Origin: Muscardinus avellanarius
Taxonomy: Eukaryota > Chordata > Mammalia > Rodentia > Gliridae
Length of the DNA: 64,000 nucleotides
Assembly: GCA_963383645.1 (NCBI GenBank)
Contig: OY726572.1
Span: forward strand, 28,898,792-28,962,791
Reading direction: 5' to 3'
In this document: in pieces, positions 12,957-24,006 of the stretch
Layout of the letters: every line of letters starts with the position of its first letter
How positions within the stretch are numbered: the stretch's first letter is position 1
Program-made: the position numbers and the translations under genes
The notes under the pieces: generated by a model
Told to the model about the DNA's origin: nothing
What the model saw: the letters and a program-made list of their open reading frames with translations, nothing else
The model's database searches: none

Positions 12957-12958
12957 TA
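12881..12958. repeat. compound microsatellite (TATC/TC/TA)n
   Basis: TATC units pass into TC and then into a long TA run. Confidence 0.95.
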
Positions 12959-13288
12959 ATTACTTGGTACTTCAAACCCATATAGCATCATGGTAGACTC
13001 ATTGCATGAACAGGGCCAGAGAATATAACCTTATCCTGCTGCTCTGTGAACCACAGTTTATGCCTTGTTTGTGCCAATATGATGGTAGCATATGTTGTGC
13101 AGAGGCTTGTGACAACACTTGTGTTTCTGCTCATGCGTGGTCTCTATTACCATATGCCATATCAAACTAGGTTTCAAGTTGAGAAAGAGTGAATCACAAA
13201 GAGTAAGTAATTTCACTCTCCCAGCTGAAACCATGTAAGATCGGCTGAGACCAGAGTGAGCACCAGCTAATCTTCAAATTATTATTAT

Positions 13289-13487
13289 ATTTTTGGTGGT
13301 ACTGGGGATGGAACCCATGGGCATTCTACCTCCAAGCTATGCCACTAGGCCTATTATTATTATTATTATTTTTGAAACAGGGACTCACTGAGTTGCATAG
13401 GGCCTCACTAAGTAGTAGCTGAGGCTGTCTGCAAACCATGATCCTCCCAAATTCTGGGATGACAAGTATGCACCACCATGCCCAGCC
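13289..13487 (-). repeat. B1-dID SINE
   Basis: Antisense ID half (GGTACTGGGGATGGAACCC), (ATT)n-rich linker at 13352-13370, and B1 half ending CACCATGCCCAGCC. Confidence 0.9.
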
Positions 13488-13889
13488 AAATTATGATTAT
13501 TTTAAGTCACAGAATTTTGCTTTTGTTATGGAGCACCCTGGTGGCAAAAATTAACTGAAGCAAGCATCAAATAGAAGAGAAAAAAGAGGACATAATTAAT
13601 AAACTAAGATAAATGCCCTCAAGGCATTGATGTTTCCTTTTAATCAGAGATTGTTTTCATGTTCAGAATTCCAGCAGACGGGTTGCTCCTCTTACTCAAG
13701 AGAATGATTAAAACACCTGTTACAACATAGAAGTTTACGACAGAAAACATAAGTCATAAATTAAGTATTCAAAATGAACAGGGTTTTGGACAAGATGGAT
13801 AGTCCCATTATTCTCAGTTCTTTAATGCAACTAAAACATTCTGAAAATAACACAACAAACATAAGAAGTTTTGCAAAGCTGGGTTTCTT
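13488..13889. other. intergenic, nothing recognised
   Basis: About 400 bp with no gene or repeat recognised. Confidence 0.45.
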
Positions 13890-14292
13890 GTTTGAATGGC
13901 ATCCCTCAAAAGCGTATATCTAATATTTAACCTCTCTGGAACTAGAAAATGTGAATGTATTTGGGGGAAAAATTATCTTTGCAGATGTGGATATATTGAG
14001 GATATCCAGAAAAGACCATCCTATATTAGAGTGAGCCCTACATCATAGAATCAGCATTCTTGCAGAAGACAGAGAGAAGGCCAAATAAAGATGGTAAAGA
14101 AGTTATAGTTATGTTTCCATAAGCCAACAAACACCATAAAATACTAGAAGCCAAAAGAGGCAAAGCATTTTCTGCTGGAGATTTCAAAGTAAGCATGAAT
14201 CTGCCCAAACCTTGATTTTATACATTTAAACTCCAAAACTCCAAAAGAATAAAATATTGTTGTTTTAATGGACTAAGTTTATGGAAATTTCT
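13890..14292 (+). mobile_element. MaLR (MLT1-like) LTR remnant
   Basis: Order of blocks fits an old MLT1-type LTR: ATATTTAACCTCTCTGGAAC, TCTTTGCAGATGTGG, ATTAGAGTGAGCCCTA, and a 3' end with CTCCAAAAGAATAAAATATT then TGTTGTTTTAATGGACTAAG. Diverged; the subfamily is not assigned. Confidence 0.55.
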
Positions 14293-15511
14293 GTGACCCT
14301 CATTGGAAACTAATATAGGTAGAAAGAAAAAAGACAACTTCATTTAGAACTTAGTACTTGAAGAAAAACATGGTAGTTGTTTCCCTGTGTTTCTTTATGG
14401 GAGGTATCCCATAACTTCAGAGAGTGGCAGAAACCTCCAGCTCAGAAGTGCCAGGAAGAAAACATAACAAAACAACAACAACAAAATAAATCCAAGAAAA
14501 AGGTGGTCCAGTGAGCTACAAAGATCTGGAAAGAGTAGGGTAAAAGGAAAGAAAATCAAGCCACTTTCTAATGGGAACAGGCTATAGTACTCACATTTCC
14601 CTACCATGATAGTATTGAGAGGCCAGGTGGGGGGAACCTTTTAGCAGCTGAGTGAAACAGAGTAAGTGTTTCAATTTCTCTGATGGAGTTCATTTGTCCA
14701 GATGGTCTTAAAAGCATCAGCAGGATTCAGAGCATTGCTCAGCATCAAGAGTCAAGGAGATAGAAGATGGTGGGTTGGTCTGTATGCCTCTATGTCCACT
14801 TCATCCTCATTGAAGGAGGTTCATGCAGGTGAACCTCCACTCCACCTGATTTAATACATACAAGGACACTCACACACATGAACACACATGCACATCCACA
14901 CACATAGACACACATCATGCTGAATTACTGTGAATGAGTGGAACATAGTGGGGAACTAAACTTTGACCCAGCCTCGAAGCAATGAGGTAGAATGATGTGG
15001 TTTTCATGGAGACTGGTTGGCACTCCATATCCCCTCAAATCTAGTATGAACAGAGTCCAACAAGGAGCTGAGTCTCCATCCCCATAAAGTATCAATAAGG
15101 TGTTAAAAATGATAAGAGATAAGTACTCGATTTCTAGCCTCTGCTGCTAGCAGGGTTCAGAAAGGATCTGAGTTTACACTTTCACTGAGGCAATGGAGCT
15201 GTTTAGTTGATGCTTTGACTTTGCTGGTAAAATGTGGGTAGAGCTGAGGGAAGAACTGGGATTCCACATTAATCATCTTCAGTGAGGCAAAGTGAGTCAA
15301 TGTGCTACTCTTACCATGAGATCCAGCAAGGTGATAAACCTCCATGTTTATCACGGGATCTAGCAAGGAGATAAGCATCTACCTGTATTGGAACCTGCAC
15401 ATAACACCCAAACAGCGGGACATGTACTGAGAATGAGATTAATGAGTAGCTGAAGATTTACAACATAACCAAAATGCCCAGTGTTACAGTCAATAGTCAA
15501 CCATCATTACT
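14293..15511. other. intergenic, nothing recognised
   Basis: No gene or family recognised. There is a CA/ACAC-rich patch at about 14868-14920 and an imperfect 30-bp-scale direct repeat near 15318-15385 (GAGATCCAGCAAGGTGATAA / GGGATCTAGCAAGGAGATAA). Confidence 0.45.
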
Positions 15512-15697
15512 GCAAGGTGGCACATGCTTGTAATTCCAACACTCAGGCTGAGACAAGAGGATCAGCCTGTCCCAAGACAGCCTCAGCAAGTAACGAGATC
15601 CCATCAACATAGAGAGACTGTGTTTCAAAATAAAAATAAAATAGGGCTCAGGGTATAGCTCAGAGGTAGAATGCCCCTGGGCTCAATCCCCCGGACA
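15512..15697 (+). repeat. B1-dID SINE
   Basis: 5' end eroded (begins GCAAGGTGGCACATGC). The A-rich linker and the ID half, with GGTAGAATGCCCCTGGGC, are clear. Confidence 0.85.
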
Positions 15698-16378
15698 TAA
15701 TCAGATAGGAAAAAAAATGAAATGACAGGTGTTGGAATAATCTGACAAAATTTTAAAGCAGCCATCATAAAAGTTTTCAACATGCAATTTTGTACATACT
15801 TTAGAAATAGAAAAATAAGAGAAAATAGGAGATAAAAATATTAACAAATTACATAACTTAAAATGAAATGCCTAAACTAAAATCACTGGATAAGCTCAAT
15901 AATTGGTTGAAGAGAAGGGTGGATAGTATATGTGAACTCAGTGATAGATCATGTGCAAAGAAGTATTGGAAATACAATACTATTTATAATCAATTTGAAA
16001 AGAAGGTAGAGTAACTACTTAGTTATATTTTAAGTAAATAACTAAAACACACAGAATCTGTATGCTAAAGATAACTAGATATCAATAAAAATAGTTTTCA
16101 GTAAATGTAATGTACTCTATGATTTGAAGGCTTATTATAATAAAAATGCCATTTTTCCCCAAATTGATACACATATTAATATAACTTCTTACAAAATATT
16201 ATCAAAATTCAGATATAGAAAAACATATTTTTAAATTTTATATTTTAGAAGAAAGAAACTAATATTCTAACATCAAACACTAACCAAAACCCCAAAATAC
16301 AATGTCAATGAAACATATAACCTAGAAACAGAAATATTTTCAGGTTTGACAAATGTGCAAAAACAATTAAAATGTAGA

Positions 16379-16410
16379 ATGGAGAGACATTTATTGAAAT
16401 GTCTCTCCAT
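16379..16410. repeat. perfect inverted repeat, 14-bp arms, 4-nt loop
   Basis: Arm ATGGAGAGACATTT, loop ATTG, then the exact reverse complement AAATGTCTCTCCAT. Confidence 0.97.
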
Positions 16411-17189
16411 CTATAAAGAGATATTGAACACCAGAAGAAAAAAATAAAATAAAAAGAAAGGAAAGGGGGGAAGGGAAAGAGAAAGGAAGAGAAATGGGAG
16501 GGAGAAAAAATTATCAAAGAAAATAATTATAACTTAAATCTAATTTATAAAAATTAATTTAAAATCAACCATGGATTTGAATGTAAAATGTATAGTCAAA
16601 ACATTTTGAAAAGAAAGCACAGGAGAATTACTTTGGAACTGAGAATTGAGCAAAGAAATTTTATACATAGGACAAAAAATAACCTATAAAGGAAATAATA
16701 TAATAGACTTCAAATTTTAAAATGTTTGTGCTATGAGAGAATTAAGAGAAGAAAATAGCAACTATGAGTTAGTAGAAAACATTTACAAACCACATATTAG
16801 ATAGAAAAACACTAGTATCTAGAATATAAATAACTCACAAAAATCTCAACAGTGAAAATAAGCAATCCAATCATCTAATGAATATGTGTAAGCATAGATT
16901 TTTAAGCAAAGGAAAGCATATATACATATGAGACACTATTTAATATGATTAGTCTTTAAGCAAATGGAATTATAAGCTCAATAAAATATAATCACACACA
17001 CATTGAAACAGCTAAACTAAAAAATAGTGATAATAAAAAATACTTGCAGAGAAATTGGATCTCTCCTACATTGTTCAGGAGAATGTATGTTGTTAAAACC
17101 ATTTCAGAAATTCTTGATAATTTTTATAAAGTAAACAATCTTTCACCATACCCTGGAAATTGCTCCTCTGGGCTTGTAATCCATATAAA

Positions 17190-17217
17190 TGAATTCATAC
17201 TTGCAAGTATGAATTCA
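17190..17217. repeat. 28-bp perfect palindrome
   Basis: The 14-mer TGAATTCATACTTG is followed with no spacer by its reverse complement. A further partial copy (ACTTGCACAAGTATGA) follows at 17217-17232. Confidence 0.98.
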
Positions 17218-17549
17218 CTTGCACAAGTATGACCTATGTTTTTAGTCAAAATTACTTTACTACTTGGCACTATAAACCTGAGAAACATTAATTCTCCTAA
17301 AAATTTCTAAAGAAAAAACTGAAATGTCTAATAAAAAATTCATTTTTAAAAAAGTACTATGATAAGGGTCAAAAGTGATGAATACTAATTCATATCTTAG
17401 ATGGGAAGTAGACATGATTTAAACTATCACAGGTCATTTTCAAAGAGTTATTAAGAAGATTACTCTTGGTTTCTCTCATATTCCACTTCTAAAAGGTCTG
17501 CAAACACTGTTCCCTCTCCCTTCCAGATTCATTTAGGATCCAATTCATT

Positions 17550-17928
17550 TTGCTGCCATCCTGATATCAGGTGCAATCAACTCTCCCAGAATTACTGCCA
17601 TGACCAGCTAGGTAGTTTCTCTCCTCAGCCTTGGCCTCCCACTCTATTCTCAATAGAGACCCACAGGGCACTTTAACATGTGAGTCAGGTGCTGCCATTA
17701 ATCTGGTCAGAGCCCTTCAATGACTTCCAGTGTCACTCACAATAAAAGCAAAATGCTTACAATATTCTTTAATGAATGATCTGTTTTTCTTCTTTCTTCC
17801 TCTCCTGATCATTTTGCCTCCTACAACTCTTTGTTCATTTTATCCCCTTCACTATTCTGTAGGAAAACGAGCATTTTCCTGACTCAGGATCTTTGCACTG
17901 GTTCTAAGTTTCCCTTTACAGGCTTAAC
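17550..17928 (+). mobile_element. L2 LINE fragment
   Basis: Contains AGAGCCCTTCAATGACTTCC, CAATAAAAGCAAAATGCTTA, and later ATCTTTGCACTGGTTCTAAG: the ordered blocks of the L2 3' region. Diverged, no ORF. It ends where the L1 at 17929 begins. Confidence 0.65.
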
Positions 17929-19060
17929 ACTCCAACATATAGGCACAGGCAGTAACTTTCTCAACAAGACCTCCAAAGCACAGAAAATTAAAGCAAGAAT
18001 TAACAAGTGGTATGGCATCAAACAAAAATGTTTCTTCTCATCAAAGGAAACCACCAAGAACCTAAAGAGAAAGCCTACAGAATGGGATAATATCCAGAAT
18101 ATACAAAGAGCTCAAAATACTTTACACTATTAAAACAACCCAATCAAGACATGGGCCACTGAAATGAATAAAGACTTCACAAAAAAAAGAGACACAAATG
18201 GCCAGAAGATACATAAAAAGATGTTCAACTTCATTAGGCATCAGGGAGATGCAAATCAAAACTACAATGAGATTCCATCTAACCCCAATCAGAATGGCAA
18301 GCATAAAGAACTCAAAAACAACAAATGCTGGCTAGGATGTTGGGAAAGAGTAACTCTTTTACACTGTTGGTGGGAGTGCAAACTAGTTCAGTCACTATGG
18401 AGATCAGTGTGGAGATTCCTTAGAAATGGACCCACCATATGATCCAGCTTTACCACTCCTGTATATCTTTCCAAAGGTGTTGAAACCAGGGAACTACAAC
18501 AACACATGCATACCCATGTTTATAGCAGCACAATAATAATAGTCAAAATAATGAAACCAACCTAGGTCTCCATCAACAGATGAATGGATTGCAAAATTAT
18601 GGGAAATACACACAATGGAATTCTATTAAGTTATAAAAAGAACAAAATCATGTCATTTACGAGAAGATGGAAAGACCTAGAGAACATTATGTTAAGTTAG
18701 ATCAGCCAAACACAGAAAGAGAAGGAACTTAACTTTTCTCTAATATGCTCAAACTAGGAAGTATTAGGGATACCAGAGGGACTCCACACAATGAAGGAGA
18801 AACCTCATTAAAGATAGAATGGAAGGATAGGAGAGGAAGAAGGCTGAAGTTGATTAATGAAGGAGTTACATCTGAATTCGTGTAAAAATATAAATATAAC
18901 ATTGTTAATGTGTTAACTCATTGTTGGGAGGGGGGAAAGGGGAACGTAGGGAGGGTGCCAAGCACAGTTTGAATGTTTGCCATTTTCAATATGTTCCACA
19001 TGAAAAATAAGAATAAGTTAAAAAATTTAAAAAACCAAAAATATAAAATTCATTGCAAAT
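17929..19060 (+). mobile_element. 5'-truncated L1, ORF2 C-terminus and 3' UTR
   Basis: Sense L1 starting in late ORF2. An open stretch at 18164-18442 encodes a piece with the C-terminal zinc-knuckle region, including the shared WWECKLVQ string; here the first cysteine pair reads [14 protein letters not shown], keeping C-x3-C-x7-H-x4-C spacing. The 3' UTR starts near 18770 with GGGATACCAGAGGGACTCC and carries a G-rich run (about 18928-18962). It ends in A-rich sequence near 19020-19050. No target-site duplication could be fixed. Confidence 0.85.
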
Positions 19061-20004
19061 TAAAAAAACATTTTTAAATATAAAGGCAAGGTTCTTGTCT
19101 TTATCTTCTATATATTTATCTTCTCAAGGTCAATTTATTATTGAGGTCATTGCTGGTCATCATGTTTAATATGACTTTATTTAAAACAGCTCTTTATTAC
19201 ACTGCCATAAACAAATATTATTAGACATGTGGCATTTTCTTAAAGTAAGAGTAATGAAGATGACTCTTCTACCACAAAAGATTTTTCTGTAGCATGTTAT
19301 ACTGGTTATTAGCATTTTACCCATATTGGAACTTCTTTCAAATTTGGAATACATTCTCTAAATCACTGCTGCTGCTGCTGCTTACTCAACTCATTCAATG
19401 CAATATCAATAATTTTGTTTTTCTTGCAGAAACTTCACCAGGAGTAGATTCCATCTCAGGAGGCTACATTCTTTGTTTATCCATAAAAAGCAACTCTTTA
19501 TTTGTTGAAGATTTATCATGAGATTGTAGCAAGTCACCCTCATCTCCAGTCTCCACTTCCCATTATACTTTTCTTAGTATTTCCATCCCATATGCAGTTA
19601 TTTATTCTGCTGAAATATTGAATGCTCATAGTTATCCATGAAAGAACCAACTTCTCCCAAGCATCACAGACTATCTGATTGGCATCTAGAATGACAGATT
19701 ATTTTTTGGAGAAGATTTTTAATTTTCTTTGCCCAGATCCTTCAGAAGAATCACTACCTAGAGCACTAACAGACTTATAAAAATGTGCTTCTAAAATAAT
19801 AGGACTTGAAAGTCAGAAATATTCTTTGATCCATAGGCTGCATTATGGATGGTGTGTTAACAGAAATGAAGATAACTTTAATTTAATTGTGTATCTTTAT
19901 CAGAACCTGAAAGTGACCAGGTGCATATTTTGAAAGAAATTTTCTCTGAGTAGCAGTCCTCAAAAGTGAATTTATTAATCAATTAATTAATAAAATTTAT
20001 ATTA

Positions 20005-20184
20005 TTTTGACATTAGGAATTGAGTTCAGGGGCATTGTACTTCCAAATTACACCCAGACCTTTTTTATATTTTTTTTAGAAATAGGGTCTCACTAAATTG
20101 ATAAGGCTGACCTCCAGCCTATAATCCTGTATCTTAGCCTCTCAAGTACTGAAATTACTGGCTTGAATCACCATGCCCCACTCA
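20005..20184 (-). repeat. B1-dID SINE inside Tigger1
   Basis: Old dimer (TAGGAATTGAGTTCAGGGGC ... CACCATGCCCCACT). Tigger1-type sequence continues on both sides, so the SINE is the younger insertion. Confidence 0.85.
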
Positions 20185-20461
20185 ATACTGAATGTAAAAC
20201 ATTCAGCAAAGCATGTTGCAAACAGGTATGCTGTCATGCAGGCTTTGTTGTTGCATTTATTGAGCACAGGCAGAGTAGATTTAATATAATTCTTAAGGGC
20301 TCTAAGATTTTATTAAAAGGTTTATACTTTCATAGTACATTATAGTCTCACATCATAATGTAGCTCATAATGATAGTTATGTACCTGCACACAGCACTTG
20401 GTGGGCTTTTCCTGGACCTCATTCCCATCCCCATCTTCTCTTACCCATATATTGACAATAG

Positions 20462-20463
<2 letters not shown>

Positions 20464-20513
<50 letters not shown>
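20464..20513. repeat. (AT)n microsatellite
   Basis: About 50 bp of uninterrupted AT repeat inside the Tigger1 copy. Confidence 0.97.
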
Positions 20514-20515
<2 letters not shown>

Positions 20516-21027
20516 TATTGAAGTCTTAAAGTCTGCAGCCACTCTAGTCCCTAAGGACAGAAGCAATCTGTCCTTTGGAGCTTTGAAACCAGCCATGACC
20601 TCTCTTCTCTGGCTGCAATAGTTTTAGATGGTGTCTTCTTCCAATATAAGACCGTTTCATATAATTGAGCATCTACCCTTTAGTGTAGCATCATCATCAA
20701 TGATCTAAGATGGATTTCCTGGACAGCTTCCTACAATGTCTACACTAGCATGTTCATTTGCATTTTGTTATACATATGACTTCTTTCAGCCTTCCTAGAA
20801 ATGAAGATATCTGGAGGGTTGCTGTGAATAAGGCTTTGGCTTAAGAAAATGTTGTACCTAGTTTGATATTCTATCCAGACCATTAAAACTTCTGCATATT
20901 AGCAGTGAAGATCTTTTGCTTTCTTATCATTCATGGGTTTGATGAAGTAGCACTTTCAATTTCATTCAAGAACCTTTTATCTATATTTAAAACTCAACTA
21001 ACCCAGAGGACAAGAGGCCTTGTTTTT

Positions 21028-21429
21028 TGTGGAAAGCCATTAAGGTTTTCCCCTGAAAGAATATTTCTGATTCAGCTGACTGTCCTTTGCCCACAGTCAA
21101 TAAGGTTTGGTGTTATGGAAAGTTCAAAGTAAAAGATTGAACTGTAACTCGATAAATACCTCAGGAGTGGAGAGACTGGTTGAGAGATGATGATATTGAC
21201 CCAGAAGTAGGCGCCGGCCAGTAGGGCAGCCCAATAGAGAATACTGACCCAGGAGTAGTTGTCGACCAGTAGAAATATTGACCCAGGAGCAGGGGTCAGC
21301 CAGTAGAGATAGTAGGCTGACAGTACCCCCACGTTAGAATTAAATATTCTGAGAATCAAATTCTAAGAGTTGAATTTTTCAACCTCATGCCTATTTTCAG
21401 AACCCGTACTTTTGCCGGCTGTCTCCGGC
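21028..21429. mobile_element. candidate solo LTR (endogenous retrovirus) inside Tigger1
   Basis: A 402-bp segment starting TGTGG and ending CCGGCA interrupts Tigger1 text, which resumes cleanly on both sides (CAAGAGGCCT before, GGCCTATCAAGTTTCCATG after). Flanking hexamers GTTTTT (21022-21027) and GTTCTT (21430-21435) differ at one base, as expected of an aged 6-bp target-site duplication of the ERVK/class II type. Inside are three copies of an imperfect repeat (TATTGACCCAGGAGTAG ... CCAGTAG) starting near 21194, 21242 and 21276, an ATTAAA near 21340, and a terminal hairpin TGCCGG-CTGTCT-CCGGCA. No internal viral genes, so a solo LTR. The orientation is not certain. Confidence 0.55.
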
Positions 21430-21841
21430 AGTTCTTGGCCTATCAAGTTTCCATGAGCCTTCCTTACTAAGTTAATTATTTTTAGCATTTGATTTATACT
21501 GAGAATTGACCAACTTTTTATTTTACTAAACAATAGGATACCATTGTAAGGTTACTAATTGGCTTAATTCAAATAGTATTGTGTCTCAGGAACTAAGTGG
21601 GCCAGAGGAAAGGTCCATGAAGCAGAGAAAGCACATTCACTATTTCTAAATTAGGTTCACTATTTGTGCACAATTTATGATTCCCCCAAGCCATTGCCAT
21701 AGTAACACCAAAGTACATAGATCACAGTTTACCATAAAGATATCATAATGAAAATGTTTTAGATATTGTGAGAATTAACAGAGAAGGATACAGAAATATG
21801 GAGTGAACATATGCTATTGGTAAAATGATTCAAACCTTCTG

Positions 21842-22053
21842 TTTATTTATTTTTATTTTTGGGGGGCTGGGAATTGAATCCAAGAATGTTCTACCTCTGA
21901 GCTACATACCTAAATCTTTACATTTATTTTTATTTTGAAACAGGGTCACATTTAATTGCTGAGAGATTCACTAAGTTACTGAGGCTGATTTTGAACCTGT
22001 GATCCTGTCTCAGCCTTCCAAGTACTAAAATTACAGGCTGGCATCACCAAGCT
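21842..22053 (-). repeat. B1-dID SINE inside Tigger1
   Basis: Diverged dimer. Tigger1 sequence resumes after it, with AACCTT repeated on both sides as a probable short target-site duplication. Confidence 0.85.
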
Positions 22054-22130
22054 CAGTAACCTTTAATTGATAGTAAATGCAATATCAGCAAGGAGAAGCT
22101 CAATGAAACAACACCTGTTCATACTACACA

Positions 22131-22260
22131 CAGACACAGACACACACACACACACACACACACATATGTATATATATGTATATATATATATATATATACA
22201 TATGTGTGTGTATATGCCTATATATGTTTATATATGCATATATATGTATATATGTATACA

Positions 22261-22298
<38 letters not shown>
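22131..22298. repeat. compound microsatellite (CA)n / (TATG)n / (TA)n
   Basis: CA run, then ATGTATAT-type units, then a pure TA run. Confidence 0.95.
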
Positions 22299-22299
<1 letters not shown>

Positions 22300-22334
22300 C
22301 ACTTAAGGTACTTATAAATTCCTAGGATTTGAAA

Positions 22335-22480
22335 ATATTGTTACTATCTTAAAGAGAGGGTATATTCGTCTCAGAGATTAATCTGGACATTAATCTATAA
22401 TAATATAGTCATATAAGAATCAGAGCTGGAATTTAAACACTAAATCTTTCTGTATCCAATGTGCTTTCATTTTCTAAGAA
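22335..22480 (+). repeat. MIR SINE fragment
   Basis: AATCAGAGCTGGAATTTAAA followed by a TCTTTCTGTATCC block matches the 3' core of MIR. Low similarity. Confidence 0.5.
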
Positions 22481-22829
22481 AATGAATCTTCAATGCATTA
22501 AACTATGCAGCTTCTTAATGATTTTCTGAAATTAGGGTAGCAATTTCATAATCCATTATAATAAAATGAAAATAAATAGCTTTATTATTTTTATAACTTA
22601 AAATTATAAAAGGTAAACATAAAACTGTTCAGTCTCAATGATCAAAATAATTTAAATTTAAGATACTGAATATATTTTTCATGATGCTATTTTGTGTTGC
22701 AAAAGGTTTTGTGAAAAGATAGTTACTTTTCCTGCCAGGAGTTGTAAAATGAACTATATCTTTGAAGGAAAAATTGGCAATTTATATCAAGTACTTTAAA
22801 TGCCAATAATTTTTAACTCATTAACTCAA

Positions 22830-23114
22830 TCTATGAAAAAAATAAAGTAGTTAGGAATATCTTTAACCAAGGAGATGAAATATCTCTATATTGATAAAAA
22901 TATAGAAAACAAGAAAAAATCCTATGTTCATTTCCTAAAAGAATTAATATTACTAAAAGTCCATCCTACACAAAGCAATATATGAATTTTATACAAATCT
23001 CCACAAAATACTACTGATATTCTTAGTAATTGTAGAAAAGCAATAACAACCACAAAATTCAAATTAACCACAAGTACTCTGAGTAGCCAAAGCACCCCTC
23101 TACATGCAGGAGCA

Positions 23115-23164
<50 letters not shown>

Positions 23165-23696
23165 ATATAAATCTGAAGCATCTCTATACTTAATTTGAAA
23201 TTGTACTACAAAGATAGATAGAGCAATAGAACCTGCATGATATTGGTGAAAACATGTATACTGATGAAAGAAGAGAGATTTCAAAAATAAATTCACACAT
23301 TGAAAGCCAACTGATTTTTTAGAAAGATATCAATGGGAAAAGGACAGACTTTTCAACAAATGGTGTCCAGAACATAGCCCAAGGCAGAGGAATATAATTA
23401 GACCCTCATACAATAAGCAAATGAAAACCCAAAATATATGAAAGACTTGGGTATAGGAACTAAAACTTTGAAACTATTAGAAGAAAACATACAAGAAGAG
23501 TTCTTTGATATCTTTCTGAACAATTGCTTTTTGGATCTGAGCCCCAAAGTACAAGCAACAAAATCAGAAATAAAGAAAATGGGATTAAATAAAACTAAAA
23601 ATCTTCTGTTCAACAATGAAAACCACTACAAAATTAAGAGACAACCTACAGAATGCAAGAAAATATTTATTTTCAAATTATACTGAGGTTAATAGA
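22830..23696 (+). mobile_element. old L1, 5' part of a split copy
   Basis: Sense ORF2 remnant starting near TAGTTAGGAATATCTTTAACC and running to GACAACCTACAGAATGCAAG and an AAATTATA string. An 82-codon residue of ORF2 at 23438-23686 reads MKDLGIGTKTLKLLEENI. The copy resumes at about 24783 beyond a MITE. A (CA)n run has grown inside it. Confidence 0.8.
23117..23160. repeat. (CA)n microsatellite
   Basis: CA run within the old L1. Confidence 0.97.
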
Positions 23697-24006
23697 GGTA
23701 GAGTATTCCTTATCTGAGATGCTAGGACCAGAGTGTTTCTGTTTCAAATATTGTCATTATTTAGAAATATTTATAAATACATAATGAGATATCAAGAAGA
23801 TAGGACTCAAGACTACACATGATATTTATTGGTTTCTCAAATGCCTTATAAAAACATAGCCTGAAGGTAATTATATGCAGCATTTTTTTAGAGTGTCCAT
23901 CCATGTTTTGACTATGCATTGTCATGTGAGATATATATTTATAAATTTTTTTACTACTGGTGTCATGTCAGTCTTCAAAGATTATCAGTTTTTCAAGTAT
24001 TTCAAA
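23697..24006 (+). mobile_element. Tigger/pogo-type MITE, left part
   Basis: Starts near GAGTATTCCTTATCTGAGATG and contains ATACATAATGAGATATC, ACATAGCCTGAAGGTAATTA and GTGTCATGTCAGTCTTCAAAG: the order known for a Tigger-related nonautonomous element whose ends read GAGTATCCCTTATCC / GGATTAGGGATGCTC. The family number is not assigned. It sits at a TA-rich point of the old L1 and is interrupted by a younger L1. Confidence 0.65.

Larger units (their letters stand above)
15715..17250 (+). mobile_element. ancient L1 (L1M-type), patchy ORF1 to ORF2
   Basis: Contains an ORF1-like block (AAAGCAGCCATCATAAAAG), an ORF2-like block with TTTTTCCCCAAATTGATA near 16152-16169, GACAAATGTGCAAAAACAATT near 16347-16366, and a block near 17050-17160 resembling the start of the ORF2 C-terminal region. 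Many indels and stops. Two perfect inverted repeats (16379-16410 and 17190-17217) lie inside it. Confidence 0.6.
19130..22118 (-). mobile_element. Tigger1-like DNA transposon, near full length, decayed
   Basis: Ordered blocks match antisense Tigger1 (pogo/Tc1-mariner) along its length: GTGGCATTTTCTTAAAGTA (about 19230), ACTTCACCAGGAGTAGATTC (about 19430), AGTAGCAGTCCTCAAAAGTG, CTGTCATGCAGGCTTTGTTG (about 20232), GATGGTGTCTTCTTCCAATA (about 20628), AAGGCTTTGGCTTAAGAAAA (about 20831), CCAGACCATTAAAACTTCTG, and AATGCAATATCAGCAAGGAG near the right end. The transposase (a DDE enzyme that excises and re-inserts the element at TA sites) would read on the minus strand but is broken by stops and indels. 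Later insertions inside it are two SINEs, an (AT)n tract and a 402-bp LTR; without them the length is near the 2.4-kb family size. The left edge is uncertain by about 80 bp. Family name from remembered consensus. Confidence 0.8.

Noticed and set aside
19366..19383. (CTG)n short repeat as an expansion-prone locus
   Set aside because: Only about six units, and the run is part of the Tigger1 consensus as remembered.
21072..21359. 95-codon open frame on the minus strand within the LTR
   Set aside because: It follows the internal minisatellite, has no retroviral motif and crosses the poly-A-like region.
22067..22306. 79-codon open frame across the CA/TA tract
   Set aside because: Microsatellite translation.
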